DNA of 28,035 nucleotides, from contig CAYVVG010000053.1 of the NCBI GenBank assembly GCA_964455285.1, positions 1 through 28,035 on the forward strand. Direction: 5' to 3'. Positions 7,286 to 15,747 of this stretch are shown here, one piece after another. Numbering within the stretch: position 1 is the stretch's first letter; each line of letters opens with the position of its first letter. This stretch comes from CAIVAT01 sp964455285 (GTDB lineage Bacteria; Bacteroidota; Bacteroidia; Bacteroidales; FEN-979). Under the pieces are notes generated by a model, which worked only from the letters and a program-made list of their open reading frames with translations, made no database searches and was not told the DNA's origin. The position numbers and the translations under genes were made by a program.

Positions 7286-8764
7286 GTGAAATTTTGGAGA
7301 AAAAACCCGGTCATTTATGAGATCAACACCGCTGTGTGGCTGGGCGAACTGAGTCTTGAAACCGGATACCCGGTGACCCTTTCCCTCATTCCCGGCGAAA
7401 GATGGGATGCACTTGCGAAGGTGCCGGTCGATGCCGTATGGCTGATGGGGGTTTGGGAACGAAGCCCTGCCGGAATTGAGATCTCCGGCCGTGATCCCGG
7501 TAACCTGAACGATTTCCGGAACGCCTTGCCCGGGTACATTCCCGGCGACAACATCGGTTCTCCCTATTGCATCAGGAATTACCGCGTCGATCCCCGCTTC
7601 GGCGGCGATGAAGGACTGGCCGTCGCCCGCCGGGAACTCGATCGCCGGGGCATCAGGCTCATCCTCGACTTCGTTCCCAACCACCTGGCCCACGACCATC
7701 CCTGGACACGGGAAGATCCGGACATCTTTATCCGGGGAACAGAAGAAGAGATCGCCCGGGATCCGGTATCGTGGACCCGTTCGGGCGGGAACATCCTGGC
7801 TTGCGGCCGGGATCCCTGGTATCCGGCCTGGCAGGATGTCGTCCAGGTCAACGCATTCAGCCCCGCCCTTCGTCAACGAATGACCGAAACACTCCGGAAG
7901 ATCGCCGGGATGTGCGACGGAGTGCGCTGCGACATGGCCATGCTGGTGATGAACCGGATCTTCTGCTCCACCTGGGGAGAAAGAGCCGGCACCGCTCCGG
8001 CCCTGGATTTCTGGCAGGAGATGATCCCCACCGTAAGACAGATCCGGCCGGAGTTCCTCTTTATGGCCGAAGCTTACTGGGATACCGAGTTCGAACTGCA
8101 GCAACAGGGATTCGATTACTGTTACGACAAGAGGCTCTATGACCGCCTGGAACACAGGAAAACCGCGTCGGTCCTCGAACACCTGTCCGCCGGCATCGCA
8201 TTCCAGTCCGGTCTGGTGCGCTTTCTTGAAAACCATGACGAACCCAGGCATGTAACAGCATTCCCGCCACCTGTAAACCGGGCCGCCGCCGTGATCGCCT
8301 ACACCCTGCCAGGGGCAAGGTTATTTCACGAAGGTCAATTTGAAGGGAGAAAGGTCAGGATACCCGTTTTCCTGGCAAGAAGGCCGGCCGAGCGTCCCGA
8401 TGCAGAGCTTGCGTCGTTTTACCAGCAGCTCCTCCGGGCACTGGGCCATCCCATGTTCCATGAAGGGGAGTGGATCCTTTGCCACAGTTCAGGCTGGAGC
8501 GGGAACACCACCGCCGTCAACATTCTTGCCTGGCTCTGGCAGTCGGGCAGCGATCGCGTGCTGATCGTTGTCAACTACTCAGGAACAAGCGCCAGCGGAC
8601 ATATCCGCATACCATCGGCGTCGTTGCAAGGCCGTGACTGGCATCTTCACGACTGGTTTAGCGGGGAGGAATACCGGCGAAGTGGTACGGAGATGACCGG
8701 TGAGGGACTCTATGTGGAACTGCCGCCCTGGCAATTCCATTTTCTGGGGTTCACTCCTGGCTGA
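7286..8764 (+). CDS. GH13-family alpha-amylase-like glycosidase, cytoplasmic
   Basis: A 492-residue (beta/alpha)8 enzyme of the alpha-amylase superfamily. All four classical regions are visible: DFVPNH (128-133), GVRCDMAML with nucleophile Asp216, FMAEAYW with acid/base Glu262, and ENHDEPR with Asp318. All three catalytic carboxylates are therefore present and the enzyme should be active. A small C-terminal beta domain follows (about 400-492). No signal peptide is seen, so it probably acts on an imported or stored alpha-glucan or on a small glucoside. The start is a GTG; I see no in-frame ATG before the conserved N-terminus. Its final 14 bases overlap the convergent M28 peptidase gene. The subfamily, and hence hydrolase versus transglycosidase, cannot be settled by eye. 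Confidence 0.9.
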   Translation: MKFWRKNPVIYEINTAVWLGELSLETGYPVTLSLIPGERWDALAKVPVDAVWLMGVWERSPAGIEISGRDPGNLNDFRNALPGYIPGDNIGSPYCIRNYRVDPRFGGDEGLAVARRELDRRGIRLILDFVPNHLAHDHPWTREDPDIFIRGTEEEIARDPVSWTRSGGNILACGRDPWYPAWQDVVQVNAFSPALRQRMTETLRKIAGMCDGVRCDMAMLVMNRIFCSTWGERAGTAPALDFWQEMIPTVRQIRPEFLFMAEAYWDTEFELQQQGFDYCYDKRLYDRLEHRKTASVLEHLSAGIAFQSGLVRFLENHDEPRHVTAFPPPVNRAAAVIAYTLPGARLFHEGQFEGRKVRIPVFLARRPAERPDAELASFYQQLLRALGHPMFHEGEWILCHSSGWSGNTTAVNILAWLWQSGSDRVLIVVNYSGTSASGHIRIPSASLQGRDWHLHDWFSGEEYRRSGTEMTGEGLYVELPPWQFHFLGFTPG

Positions 8765-10367
8765 CGGAAGGCTTTTGCACAGGGTAATACACTCCCTCGT
8801 TGGCGATCTGCCAGGCTGTCAGGAACGCCAGCCGGGCCACCCGGGCCGCCTTGAGGGCATCGGTGCGGCCGGATTCGTCCTGCTCCGAATGATAATCCGG
8901 ATGAAGACCCGTAAAAAAGAACACGGCAGGCACTCCCTGGCGAAAGAAACTGACGTGGTCGCTCCCTCCGGGAAACCTGCGGGTCCGGCTGGGTTCAATG
9001 GCCAGTCCTGTCTCCCGGTTCGCCCGCCGGATCACCCTCATCAATCCAGGGTTCTGTCGTCCTCCCATGATGTACAGGGAATCCGGGTGGTTCCGGCTGA
9101 TCATGTCCAGGTTGAGCATGGCGACCGTCTTTTTCAGCGGCCAGCGAGGCTGCCTGACCCAAGTCTCACTTCCCAGCAGTCCCCGCTCCTCCCCCGCAAA
9201 AGCCAGGAAGATCACACTGCGCTTCGGCCGATGCGGCATGGAGGCAAAGGCACGGGCGACCGCCAGCACACCGGTGGAACCCGAAGCGTTATCGTCGGCA
9301 CCGTTAAAGATCGAATCGGAACCCGGCCATGCATCCTTCCTGTACCCGATATGATCATAATGTCCTCCGATCACGATCGCCTCCTCTTTCAGCAACGTAT
9401 CTGATCCCTCGATATAGGCAACCACATTGCGGCTTCCGAGCGGTTTGTTGGTCAACCCTACATTGAGGGCCATCGCTTTTCCCCGGAAGATGAAGGAATG
9501 GGGCTGCATGCTCCCCTCCATCTGAATCTGGATCTTCAAAAGGCTGTCGATGCTTCCGAAAAGAGCCTTCACCACAGCCTCACCGGCATGGACCATGGGC
9601 AGCTCGTTTCCTGTTTGGTCGCAGGGAACGATCATCAGGTTGCCGGGCTGCGGCGAAGGCGCCGACAAGGCAGGCCAGGGCGATCCAACGGGTTGACAGG
9701 AGGCGTATTGCAGGGGCCCGGAGATCACAACGATCCCGTTCGCACCGTGAGCCCTGGCGTTGGCCTGCTTGATGGTAAGATCGGAATATTTTGTCATCTC
9801 GAGACCCCGGAACTGCTTTCTGTATGGACTTGTCTGTCCCGGCTCCTGGCGCAGGATCACCACCAGCTTGTCCCTGACATCGAGACCACGGTAATCATCG
9901 TACCCGTACTCGGGAGCCGTGATGCCGTACCCGGCAAATACAACATGCCCTTCGGCCGGGAGGGTTCCCGAAAAGTAAAACGGAATGTAATCGATCCCGG
10001 CGGAAAAATAGGTATCCCGGGAACCTTCCACAAGAACCATGAAGTTATCATTTCCAAGGTCAAGGTAACACTGATCCAGATCCTGGAACCAACTGTCGCC
10101 CAGTGGTTTCAAGCCCTCATCCCGGAACCTTGCCGCCATGTACTCCGCCGCTTTGTCCAGTCCGTTGCCGGGCGTGGCACGTCCCATCATCGAATCGGAG
10201 GAGAGCACCGCTATCGTATGTTTCATGAATTCGGGGGAAATGACACGCGTCGCACACCGTACGGCAGGGTCCTGCGACATGACGATCGACGGGAATGAAA
10301 AAAGCAGCGTCGCGACGATCGTCGCGGCATGTAAGGTTGCCGGCAAATGGCGATTCAAACTGAACAT
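8751..10367 (-). CDS. Secreted M28-family zinc peptidase with PA domain
   Basis: A 538-residue exported aminopeptidase-like protein. An N-terminal hydrophobic segment (about 9-31, ending VMSQD) looks like a signal peptide. A protease-associated insert spans about 130-290. The M28 catalytic core follows, with the dinuclear zinc set in order: His336 in GGHYDH, Asp359 in GADDNASG, the Glu393-Glu394 pair in AGEERG, Asp421 in NLDMIS and His493 in DYHSEQD. All expected ligands are present, so activity is likely; the substrate is unknown (periplasmic or extracellular peptides). It begins three bases after the GH109-type gene and is surely cotranscribed with it. Its 3' end overlaps the GH13 gene on the other strand by 14 bases. 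Confidence 0.93.
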   Translation of the reverse strand: MFSLNRHLPATLHAATIVATLLFSFPSIVMSQDPAVRCATRVISPEFMKHTIAVLSSDSMMGRATPGNGLDKAAEYMAARFRDEGLKPLGDSWFQDLDQCYLDLGNDNFMVLVEGSRDTYFSAGIDYIPFYFSGTLPAEGHVVFAGYGITAPEYGYDDYRGLDVRDKLVVILRQEPGQTSPYRKQFRGLEMTKYSDLTIKQANARAHGANGIVVISGPLQYASCQPVGSPWPALSAPSPQPGNLMIVPCDQTGNELPMVHAGEAVVKALFGSIDSLLKIQIQMEGSMQPHSFIFRGKAMALNVGLTNKPLGSRNVVAYIEGSDTLLKEEAIVIGGHYDHIGYRKDAWPGSDSIFNGADDNASGSTGVLAVARAFASMPHRPKRSVIFLAFAGEERGLLGSETWVRQPRWPLKKTVAMLNLDMISRNHPDSLYIMGGRQNPGLMRVIRRANRETGLAIEPSRTRRFPGGSDHVSFFRQGVPAVFFFTGLHPDYHSEQDESGRTDALKAARVARLAFLTAWQIANEGVYYPVQKPSVSQE

Positions 10368-10370
10368 GTG

Positions 10371-11735
10371 TCAGCGGGTATCCTGCATCACCGGAAGTGG
10401 CCTGGGAGTCTTCCAGCGGCCCCGGGTGAAATCGGGAAACTTCACGGGTTTCCCCTGCCGTGCGATCGAACGTTCGCTGAGAACGCGCACCGCACTCATC
10501 AGGGCGGCATCATAAACGTCCATGTCGGGTTCAATCCCCTTTCTGAGCGCATTGACCAGCCGGAAGTCCTCGATGTAGTCCATTCCTCCGTGGCCGGCTC
10601 CGGCACTGGCCGTTTCCAGCTCTACCCATAGCGGATGCTGGTACTTTTTCAGGTAATCATTGATCGGTTCCCACTTGTCGTCGGTCTGCGAAACGCCTTC
10701 GATGTAGATCCGGGGTTCGGGGTATTTCCTGACGATCCCGCGGGTGCCCTGGATCATCACATCCCGGCTGTAGGGCCTGGGCAAACTGGTGTCGTGCGTG
10801 ACCAGGATGGTCTCGCCGGTCATGGTCCGGATCAAGGAGGTGACCACGTCGCCGAGCACGAACTTCTCCCGCGCCTGGGGGCTGTCGGGACCAAAACGGT
10901 TTACGGCATATTCATGCAGTCCCCGGGTCTTGGATGCCATCGAGATCATGTAATCGAAGTAGTTGCCCCGGTTGATATCCATGCACTGCATGACAGGACC
11001 CAAGCCGTGTGTCGGGTAAAGATCGCCGTTCTCCCGCATCGAATAGGCCCGGCGCCACACCCCCTCTCCTTCCATGTCGTGTTTGACGGCCCGCAGGTCG
11101 TGCAGGTACCCGCACTGTGCGTGGACCAATTCGCCAAACAGCCCTTTCTTCACCATGTTGAGGATCATCATCTCCACCCTGTCGTAGTTGCAGTTCTCCA
11201 TCATGATGCAGAACCTGCCGGTCTTTTCCGAAGTTTCGACCAGCTCCCAGCACCCGTCGAGGGTGATAGCGGCCGGCACCTCGGTGGCGGCGTGTTTGCC
11301 GCAATTCATGGCATACACGTTCACAGGCACATGCCATTCCCAGGGCGTGGAGTTGTATACGAGGTCGACATCGGGTCGTTCGCAAAGCCTTTTCCAATCG
11401 TATTCGCCGCCGGAATACCCCTCGGGGCGCCGGAACCCGGCCTTCTCTACCATGTCCTGGGCCCGTTTGACCTTGCTTTCAATGATATCGCATACGGCTA
11501 CGATCTCGGCACCCTCTACCTTCAGCAGGTTCTCGACATGGGAAGTTCCCTGGAGGCCGACACCGACAAAACCAATGCGCACTTTATCCATGGCCGGGCC
11601 GGGCATGGCCGGCCGGCAGGGGAGATCCATCCCGGCCGGGGTCTCAAGGGCCAGGAGATCAGGGCCGATGGCGATGCCTGCACCGGCGACCGCCACCGAC
11701 CTGATAAAATCCCTGCGGTTCAGCGAGTCGCTCAT
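10371..11735 (-). CDS. Tat-exported GH109-like Gfo/Idh/MocA glycosidase (alpha-N-acetylgalactosaminidase family)
   Basis: A 454-residue NAD-dependent protein of the Gfo/Idh/MocA superfamily. NRRDFIRSVAVAGAG at 6-20 is a twin-arginine signal, as expected for a protein exported folded with NAD bound. The Rossmann motif GFVGVGLQG is at 55-63. Residues that line the active site of characterised GH109 alpha-N-acetylgalactosaminidase are recognisable: Glu152 (TEVPA), Tyr184, Tyr240 and His243 (YPTHGLGP), and Tyr322 (LPRPYSR), with the 240/243/322 spacing equal to that family. HGGMDY near residue 398 is also typical. In GH109 the sugar is cleaved by transient oxidation at C3 with tightly bound NAD. 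The ATG overlaps the cytochrome c stop as ATGA, showing translational coupling. A plain oxidoreductase or a different sugar specificity remains possible. Confidence 0.88.
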   Translation of the reverse strand: MSDSLNRRDFIRSVAVAGAGIAIGPDLLALETPAGMDLPCRPAMPGPAMDKVRIGFVGVGLQGTSHVENLLKVEGAEIVAVCDIIESKVKRAQDMVEKAGFRRPEGYSGGEYDWKRLCERPDVDLVYNSTPWEWHVPVNVYAMNCGKHAATEVPAAITLDGCWELVETSEKTGRFCIMMENCNYDRVEMMILNMVKKGLFGELVHAQCGYLHDLRAVKHDMEGEGVWRRAYSMRENGDLYPTHGLGPVMQCMDINRGNYFDYMISMASKTRGLHEYAVNRFGPDSPQAREKFVLGDVVTSLIRTMTGETILVTHDTSLPRPYSRDVMIQGTRGIVRKYPEPRIYIEGVSQTDDKWEPINDYLKKYQHPLWVELETASAGAGHGGMDYIEDFRLVNALRKGIEPDMDVYDAALMSAVRVLSERSIARQGKPVKFPDFTRGRWKTPRPLPVMQDTR

Positions 11736-12229
11736 TTGGCAGGTGCGGCGACGCGGGGTTTTACCTCCACACTGGCCACATCCGCCAGGGTGACATGTCC
11801 TCCCTTGTTGCCAAAGTTATTCAGTACATAATTGATCACCGCGACGGCATCCTCCCTGGTATCCACCTGGGGAAGCATCTCCTGGTTGTATTTCTTGCCA
11901 TTGACGGTCATTTCGATCTTGGAACCGTTCAGGGTCTGTGCCACCGCCCTCACCTTGTCAGCCAGCAGGTAATCCGCGTTGGCCAGCGGGGGGAAGACAT
12001 TCTCCACTCCCTGGCCATTGGCCTGGTGACAGGCAATGCACTTGGTCTTGTACAACTCCTCGCCCCGGGGCATCATCGCCTGGATATCGGCCGGCAAACC
12101 GGCATAAGGTCCGGTCGCCTGAACAGCAGATTCCTGCTGATCGGCCGCCGGCTGGCTTCCGCCCCCGCAAGAGGTCATCATGATCGAGAATGAGAAAAGG
12201 ACTAGGATCAGGAAGGTTGCTTTTTTCAT
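11732..12229 (-). CDS. Lipoprotein c-type cytochrome
   Basis: A 165-residue monohaem cytochrome c. MKKATFLILVLFSF to MMTSC is a lipoprotein signal with lipidated Cys21, so the protein is membrane-anchored on the periplasmic side. The haem motif is CIACH (Cys64, Cys67, His68) and the likely axial ligand is Met118 in QEMLPQV. ATG 12229 is chosen over the longer open frame because the upstream 33 residues are read from the 8-bp repeat and leader, and a lipoprotein signal starts exactly here. The stop overlaps the start of the GH109-like gene (ATGA). It lies just downstream of the cbb3 cluster, so it could donate electrons to that oxidase, or serve a sugar-oxidising partner in its own operon. Both roles are inference. 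Confidence 0.92.
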   Translation of the reverse strand: MKKATFLILVLFSFSIMMTSCGGGSQPAADQQESAVQATGPYAGLPADIQAMMPRGEELYKTKCIACHQANGQGVENVFPPLANADYLLADKVRAVAQTLNGSKIEMTVNGKKYNQEMLPQVDTREDAVAVINYVLNNFGNKGGHVTLADVASVEVKPRVAAPAK

Positions 12230-12287
12230 TGGTGTACTAGTTTTGGTTATGGGTTTGATTGCGTGTTGGATTGAAGATGGTTGAAAC

Positions 12288-12319
12288 AGCGGACGAGCGG
12301 ACGAGCGGACGAGCGGACG
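12288..12319. repeat. 8-bp tandem repeat in the cytochrome c leader
   Basis: Four perfect copies of AGCGGACG on the plus strand. On the coding strand of the cytochrome c gene this reads (CGTCCGCT)4 and ends 58 bases before its ATG. The same octamer, in the other plus-strand orientation, forms the longer array at 20733-20836. Confidence 0.92.
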
Positions 12320-12350
12320 ACAGGCCATCCGGAATGATCATTTGTTTCAG

Positions 12351-12358
12351 CAAATATA
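12351..12358 (-). promoter_or_regulatory. Bacteroidota -7 element upstream of the cytochrome c operon
   Basis: On the minus strand this reads TATATTTG, an exact TAnnTTTG match, between the end of the SafE-like gene and the cytochrome c gene. Transcription from it would place the 8-bp repeat inside a leader of about 115 bases. No -33 TTG is evident. Confidence 0.45.
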
Positions 12359-12371
12359 CCAAAAAGAGCAT

Positions 12372-13094
12372 TCATTCGTGGCAGCAGGAGGGTTTTTGGA
12401 AGGATTCCGTGGCATGGACCGGTGCCGGATCCATCTTCGGGCTGATATAGGGAATGCCGAGGTTCATGCCCCGCACGACGAACCACATGCCGATCAGCAG
12501 CACCAGGAACGGCATGGCGTTTCGCAGCATCTCGCGAAACCTCGCACCCGCTAAACTCCCTGCCATCGACAAGGCCAGCAGAGCCGGAATCGTTCCCAGT
12601 CCGAAAAACAACATATAAAAACCTCCCGCCACCGGACCCGGCGATACCAGCGCACCGGCCAGGGCAATGTAAACAAGCCCGCACGGCAACAGTCCGTTCA
12701 GGAGTCCGATGACCAGCAGCGAAACGAAGCTGCGAAGGCCCAGGAATCGCCGGAAAAGGTTGCGGACAGGAGTAAACAAAGGATCGGCGACGGCCGATAA
12801 CCTGTGGCTGCCGAACAACATGGGAAAACCGACGCTGAGGATCATGACCGTACCGGCCACGATCGACACCCACTGCTGAACTCCCCAGAGGTGGAGCCCC
12901 AGTCCCGCCAGCCCGAAAAGAAGGCCAAGGATAAAATAGGTCGCCGATCTTCCCGCATGGTAGAGAAGGGCGCTTGTCAAACGCAGGGCCAGGGTCCCAT
13001 CCTTCAACGGCAATGCCAGGGCGATCGGCCCGCACATGCCCAGGCAGTGAGCGCTTCCCAGCAATCCGATGATCAAAGGCTGCAAAAGATCCAT
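12372..13094 (-). CDS. DsbD_2 / SafE-like membrane protein of the cbb3 cluster (probable copper handling)
   Basis: A 240-residue polytopic protein, about six hydrophobic segments, of the family usually annotated as sulfite exporter TauE/SafE or cytochrome c biogenesis transmembrane region. GSAHCLGMCGPI near the N-terminus (His16, Cys17, Cys21) and LLPCGLVY with Cys138 are the family signatures; these cysteines and methionines sit within helices and could bind or pass copper or reductant. The last residues are SCCHE, a possible soluble metal site. It starts one base after the ccoH stop and is the last gene of the cbb3 cluster, a position it often takes in Bacteroidota. Copper delivery to CuB is inferred from family and context; sulfite export is unlikely here. 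Confidence 0.85.
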   Translation of the reverse strand: MDLLQPLIIGLLGSAHCLGMCGPIALALPLKDGTLALRLTSALLYHAGRSATYFILGLLFGLAGLGLHLWGVQQWVSIVAGTVMILSVGFPMLFGSHRLSAVADPLFTPVRNLFRRFLGLRSFVSLLVIGLLNGLLPCGLVYIALAGALVSPGPVAGGFYMLFFGLGTIPALLALSMAGSLAGARFREMLRNAMPFLVLLIGMWFVVRGMNLGIPYISPKMDPAPVHATESFQKPSCCHE

Positions 13095-13095
13095 G

Positions 13096-13539
13096 TCAGG
13101 GTATAAAGATATCTTTCTCCGCGTAGAACTCCTTTCCCCCGCTGTTCCATTCGGCCTTCACCACGTACCTGCCCTTTTTCAGACGGACTCCCGGTATCCG
13201 GTACCGGAGCAGGGTATCCCGGTCAACCGGAAGGCGAACGTCCAGCCTTTCATCCGAAGGACGATAACACCAGAGGGTGCCCCTGATCGGCTGCCCCCGG
13301 AAATCGGACGGGAACTCCACTTCGATGTTGCCGTTCGCCAGCCTTACCACGAGCGGTTCCGAAAGTTCGTTGGCATTCCTGATCTTCACCAGTTTCTCCT
13401 CGTGGCGCAACTCTTTGGGATAATAATCCTCTTCCACCAGCGTCCACAGCTGGCTTCTGGAATAAATGATAAAAACCGCACACGCCGCCAGGAATAGCAG
13501 AATGAAAAGAAAAACGCCGGTGCCCCAGTTCCATCTCAT
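13096..13539 (-). CDS. ccoH: cbb3 oxidase assembly protein CcoH (FixH family)
   Basis: A 147-residue protein with one N-terminal membrane helix (about 8-26) and a small periplasmic beta domain, matching the length and layout of FixH/CcoH. EEDYYPKELRHEEKL just after the helix resembles the FixH signature (a Tyr-Tyr followed by a charged helix). FixH proteins stabilise CcoN and help assemble the cbb3 oxidase. It lies six bases after ccoG and one base before the SafE-like gene, so it belongs to the same operon. Confidence 0.87.
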   Translation of the reverse strand: MRWNWGTGVFLFILLFLAACAVFIIYSRSQLWTLVEEDYYPKELRHEEKLVKIRNANELSEPLVVRLANGNIEVEFPSDFRGQPIRGTLWCYRPSDERLDVRLPVDRDTLLRYRIPGVRLKKGRYVVKAEWNSGGKEFYAEKDIFIP

Positions 13540-13545
13540 GATACG

Positions 13546-14949
13546 CTATTTGATCGGACCTACGAATGTCGCCCGGGTCTTATCCAGCATCCGGCCTCCC
13601 GAGAAGATCCCGATCTCCATCTCCGTCTTCTCCCCCCGGATCGCAGACTTATCCGCGACGAGAAAAAAGACGGTCTCGCTCAGCGACTGGCTGGCCACCG
13701 CCGGGGCCTTTCCGATCACCTGCACCGATGCCTTCCCCGAAAGTTCCCTGATTTCGAAAGAGATATCCCGGGCTGTTTTATTGACCACTTTAACACTGTA
13801 AAGATTGGAGATCCTGCCCTCGGGCAGTTCCTGGAAAAGCATGCCTGGCGAACGCAATACAGTGGCTTCCAATGGGTTTCGTGTAAGCAGGAACCAGGCC
13901 AGGGCTCCCAGGAGGGCGGCCAGTACCACCGTGTAGGCTGATGACCGCCAGGTGAACCGCCAGGGACGCCGGTCGTTGATCATCTTCTCCGAAGCATAAC
14001 GGATCAGTCCCGGCCCGAATCCCGACCGTCGCATCGTTTCGTTGCATGCGTCGATGCAGCAGGCACAATTGATACACTCGAGCTGAGTACCGTTCCTGAC
14101 ATCGATCCCCGTGGGGCAAACCGCCACGCACAGGCCACAATCGACACAATCGCCTTTTCCTGCCTGCCCGCGGTCTTCCCCCTTTCTTAAAACTGCCCTC
14201 TCTTCCCCTCTTGTGTAGTCGTAGGAAATGACGACGCTCTCGCGGTCGAGCAACACACCCTGAAGCCGTCCGTAAGGACATACGATCGTGCACACCTGTT
14301 CGCGGAACCAGGAGAAGATGAAGTAAAAAATGAACGAAAAAACGAACATGCCGGTCAGTCCGGCCAGGTGATCGGCAGGAGGTTCAGTCACCAGCCGCAT
14401 CCATGCGTCCGAACCGATGAGGTACATCAGGAAATAGTTCCCGATGATGAATGCCGCCAGGTAAAAGATGCCGTGCTTCATCACCCTCCGGAAAATCTTA
14501 TCCGCATCCCAGGGGCGGGCGCGGAGTTCCTTCTGCTTATGGGCATTCCCGTCGATCCAGAATTCGATCCTGCGGAAGAGCACCTCCATGAATACCGTCT
14601 GCGGACAGGCCCAGCCGCACCAGAGTCTTCCGTAGGTGGCCGTGAACAGGATGATGAATACGATCAGGGCGATCATCCCGATAAAAAAGAGATGAAAATC
14701 CTGGGGCCAGAACTGCACTCCGAAGATGACAAAGGTACGGTGCATAAAATCGAACAGAAGCAACGGTTGCCCGTTGATCCGGACGAACGGGGCAGTGAAG
14801 AAGAACCCCATCAGCAGGATGCCGGTCATGTTCCGGGCAGTCGTCAGCCGGCCTTTGGGCTTGCGTGCAAAGACCCAGAGGCGCTTGCCGCTTTCGTCAA
14901 TGGTGTAAAGCCGGTCGCGGAAGCCGCCGGTTTTGTCGTCCTGTTCCAT
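13546..14949 (-). CDS. ccoG: cbb3 oxidase maturation protein CcoG, polyferredoxin-type cupric reductase
   Basis: A 467-residue membrane iron-sulfur protein. An N-terminal membrane part carries CGWACPQTVFMEVLFRR and CPYGRLQG. Two ferredoxin-like clusters follow: CVDCGLCVAVCP from about residue 268 and CINCACCIDAC about 30 residues later. A last membrane helix at about 335-353 leads into an Ig-like periplasmic domain, the standard CcoG/FixG/RdxA plan. CcoG reduces Cu(II) to Cu(I) for oxidase metallation. ATG 14949 (MEQDDKTGG) is chosen over the GTG at 14970 because it lies four bases after the ccoP stop, whereas the GTG lies inside ccoP. Confidence 0.95.
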   Translation of the reverse strand: MEQDDKTGGFRDRLYTIDESGKRLWVFARKPKGRLTTARNMTGILLMGFFFTAPFVRINGQPLLLFDFMHRTFVIFGVQFWPQDFHLFFIGMIALIVFIILFTATYGRLWCGWACPQTVFMEVLFRRIEFWIDGNAHKQKELRARPWDADKIFRRVMKHGIFYLAAFIIGNYFLMYLIGSDAWMRLVTEPPADHLAGLTGMFVFSFIFYFIFSWFREQVCTIVCPYGRLQGVLLDRESVVISYDYTRGEERAVLRKGEDRGQAGKGDCVDCGLCVAVCPTGIDVRNGTQLECINCACCIDACNETMRRSGFGPGLIRYASEKMINDRRPWRFTWRSSAYTVVLAALLGALAWFLLTRNPLEATVLRSPGMLFQELPEGRISNLYSVKVVNKTARDISFEIRELSGKASVQVIGKAPAVASQSLSETVFFLVADKSAIRGEKTEMEIGIFSGGRMLDKTRATFVGPIK

Positions 14950-14953
14950 CCTG

Positions 14954-15541
14954 TCACTTGCAGGGCTCACCCTGCGGCGCTTTCGGGTTGGGCGGCTGGG
15001 TGCCGCGCAGGGTCATCACATAGCTGGACACCTGGTGGATCTGGGCCTCGGTCAGCTGCGCCTTCCACGAGATCATCCCCTTTTCGGGAGCTCCTGCTGT
15101 GATGATCTTGACCACGTCGCCATATGAGCATCCGTGAATGGAGAAATCGTCGGTCAGGTTGGGGCCGACAATGCCCTGCCCTCCTTCCAGGTGACACACT
15201 TTACACTGTTTCAGCCAGATATCCTTCCCGGCGTCGAGGCTGGCCTGATCGGTCAGGGCTACCAGCGCGGCCGAGGATTCCGGAGAAGAAGAACCCGGTG
15301 CCAAAGTACCGGCTGCCGATATTTCCTTTCTCCACTCCTCCTGTTGCGAAGGTGCGATCCGAAATACGTCGTAGAGCAGCACATACACCACGGAAAACAC
15401 TATGGTGATCAGAAAAAGCCCTACCCACCATTTCGGCAGGTTGTTGTCGAGTTCGCGGATGTTGTCGTATTCGTGCCCCGAGAGCAATACGTCGCCGGTC
15501 ACTTCATCCTTTTCAATCCCTTGATGTTGATTGATATCCAT
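14954..15541 (-). CDS. ccoP: cbb3 oxidase subunit CcoP, single-haem form
   Basis: A 195-residue subunit with one membrane helix (about 38-58) and a single cytochrome c domain: CKVCH at Cys113, Cys116, His117, and probable axial Met156 in GMISW. Proteobacterial CcoP is about 300 residues with two haem c domains; this one lacks the second, a form found in Bacteroidota. LDNNLPKWWVGLFLITIVFS in front of the helix is the canonical CcoP entry sequence. It sits three bases after ccoQ and four before ccoG. It relays electrons from a soluble or anchored cytochrome to CcoO. Confidence 0.95.
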   Translation of the reverse strand: MDINQHQGIEKDEVTGDVLLSGHEYDNIRELDNNLPKWWVGLFLITIVFSVVYVLLYDVFRIAPSQQEEWRKEISAAGTLAPGSSSPESSAALVALTDQASLDAGKDIWLKQCKVCHLEGGQGIVGPNLTDDFSIHGCSYGDVVKIITAGAPEKGMISWKAQLTEAQIHQVSSYVMTLRGTQPPNPKAPQGEPCK

Positions 15542-15544
15542 ATC

Positions 15545-15739
15545 TTATCGATTATCCTGATTATCATTGATTTCTTTTCGACCGTCGTCGAGGGGCATCC
15601 TGCCAAACTCGTCCATGTCCTTTTTATTCCTCCTTACCGCGTGAAGGGTAAGAAGTGCAAAGAAAATGACAAAGATCAGCGTGGAGAGGATCCCGTAGTT
15701 TTCAATGCCCCCGATCGAACGGAAAATGTCGCGCAGCAT
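15545..15739 (-). CDS. ccoQ: CcoQ-like small subunit of cbb3 oxidase
   Basis: A 64-residue protein with one membrane helix (about 16-35, ILSTLIFVIFFALLTLHAV) followed by a basic and then acidic cytoplasmic tail. Length, topology and the position between ccoNO and ccoP identify it as the CcoQ/FixQ subunit, thought to stabilise the complex. It is poorly conserved in sequence, so the call rests largely on context. Confidence 0.85.
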   Translation of the reverse strand: MLRDIFRSIGGIENYGILSTLIFVIFFALLTLHAVRRNKKDMDEFGRMPLDDGRKEINDNQDNR

Positions 15740-15747
15740 CTCCCCGG

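Noticed and set aside
10635..11831. 398-codon plus-strand open frame opposite the GH109-like gene
   Set aside because: Shadow frame; the minus-strand protein has a Tat signal and active-site residues, and this frame has none.
12230..12328. 33-residue N-terminal extension of the cytochrome c
   Set aside because: It reads through the 8-bp repeat. The lipoprotein signal begins exactly at the internal Met encoded at 12229.
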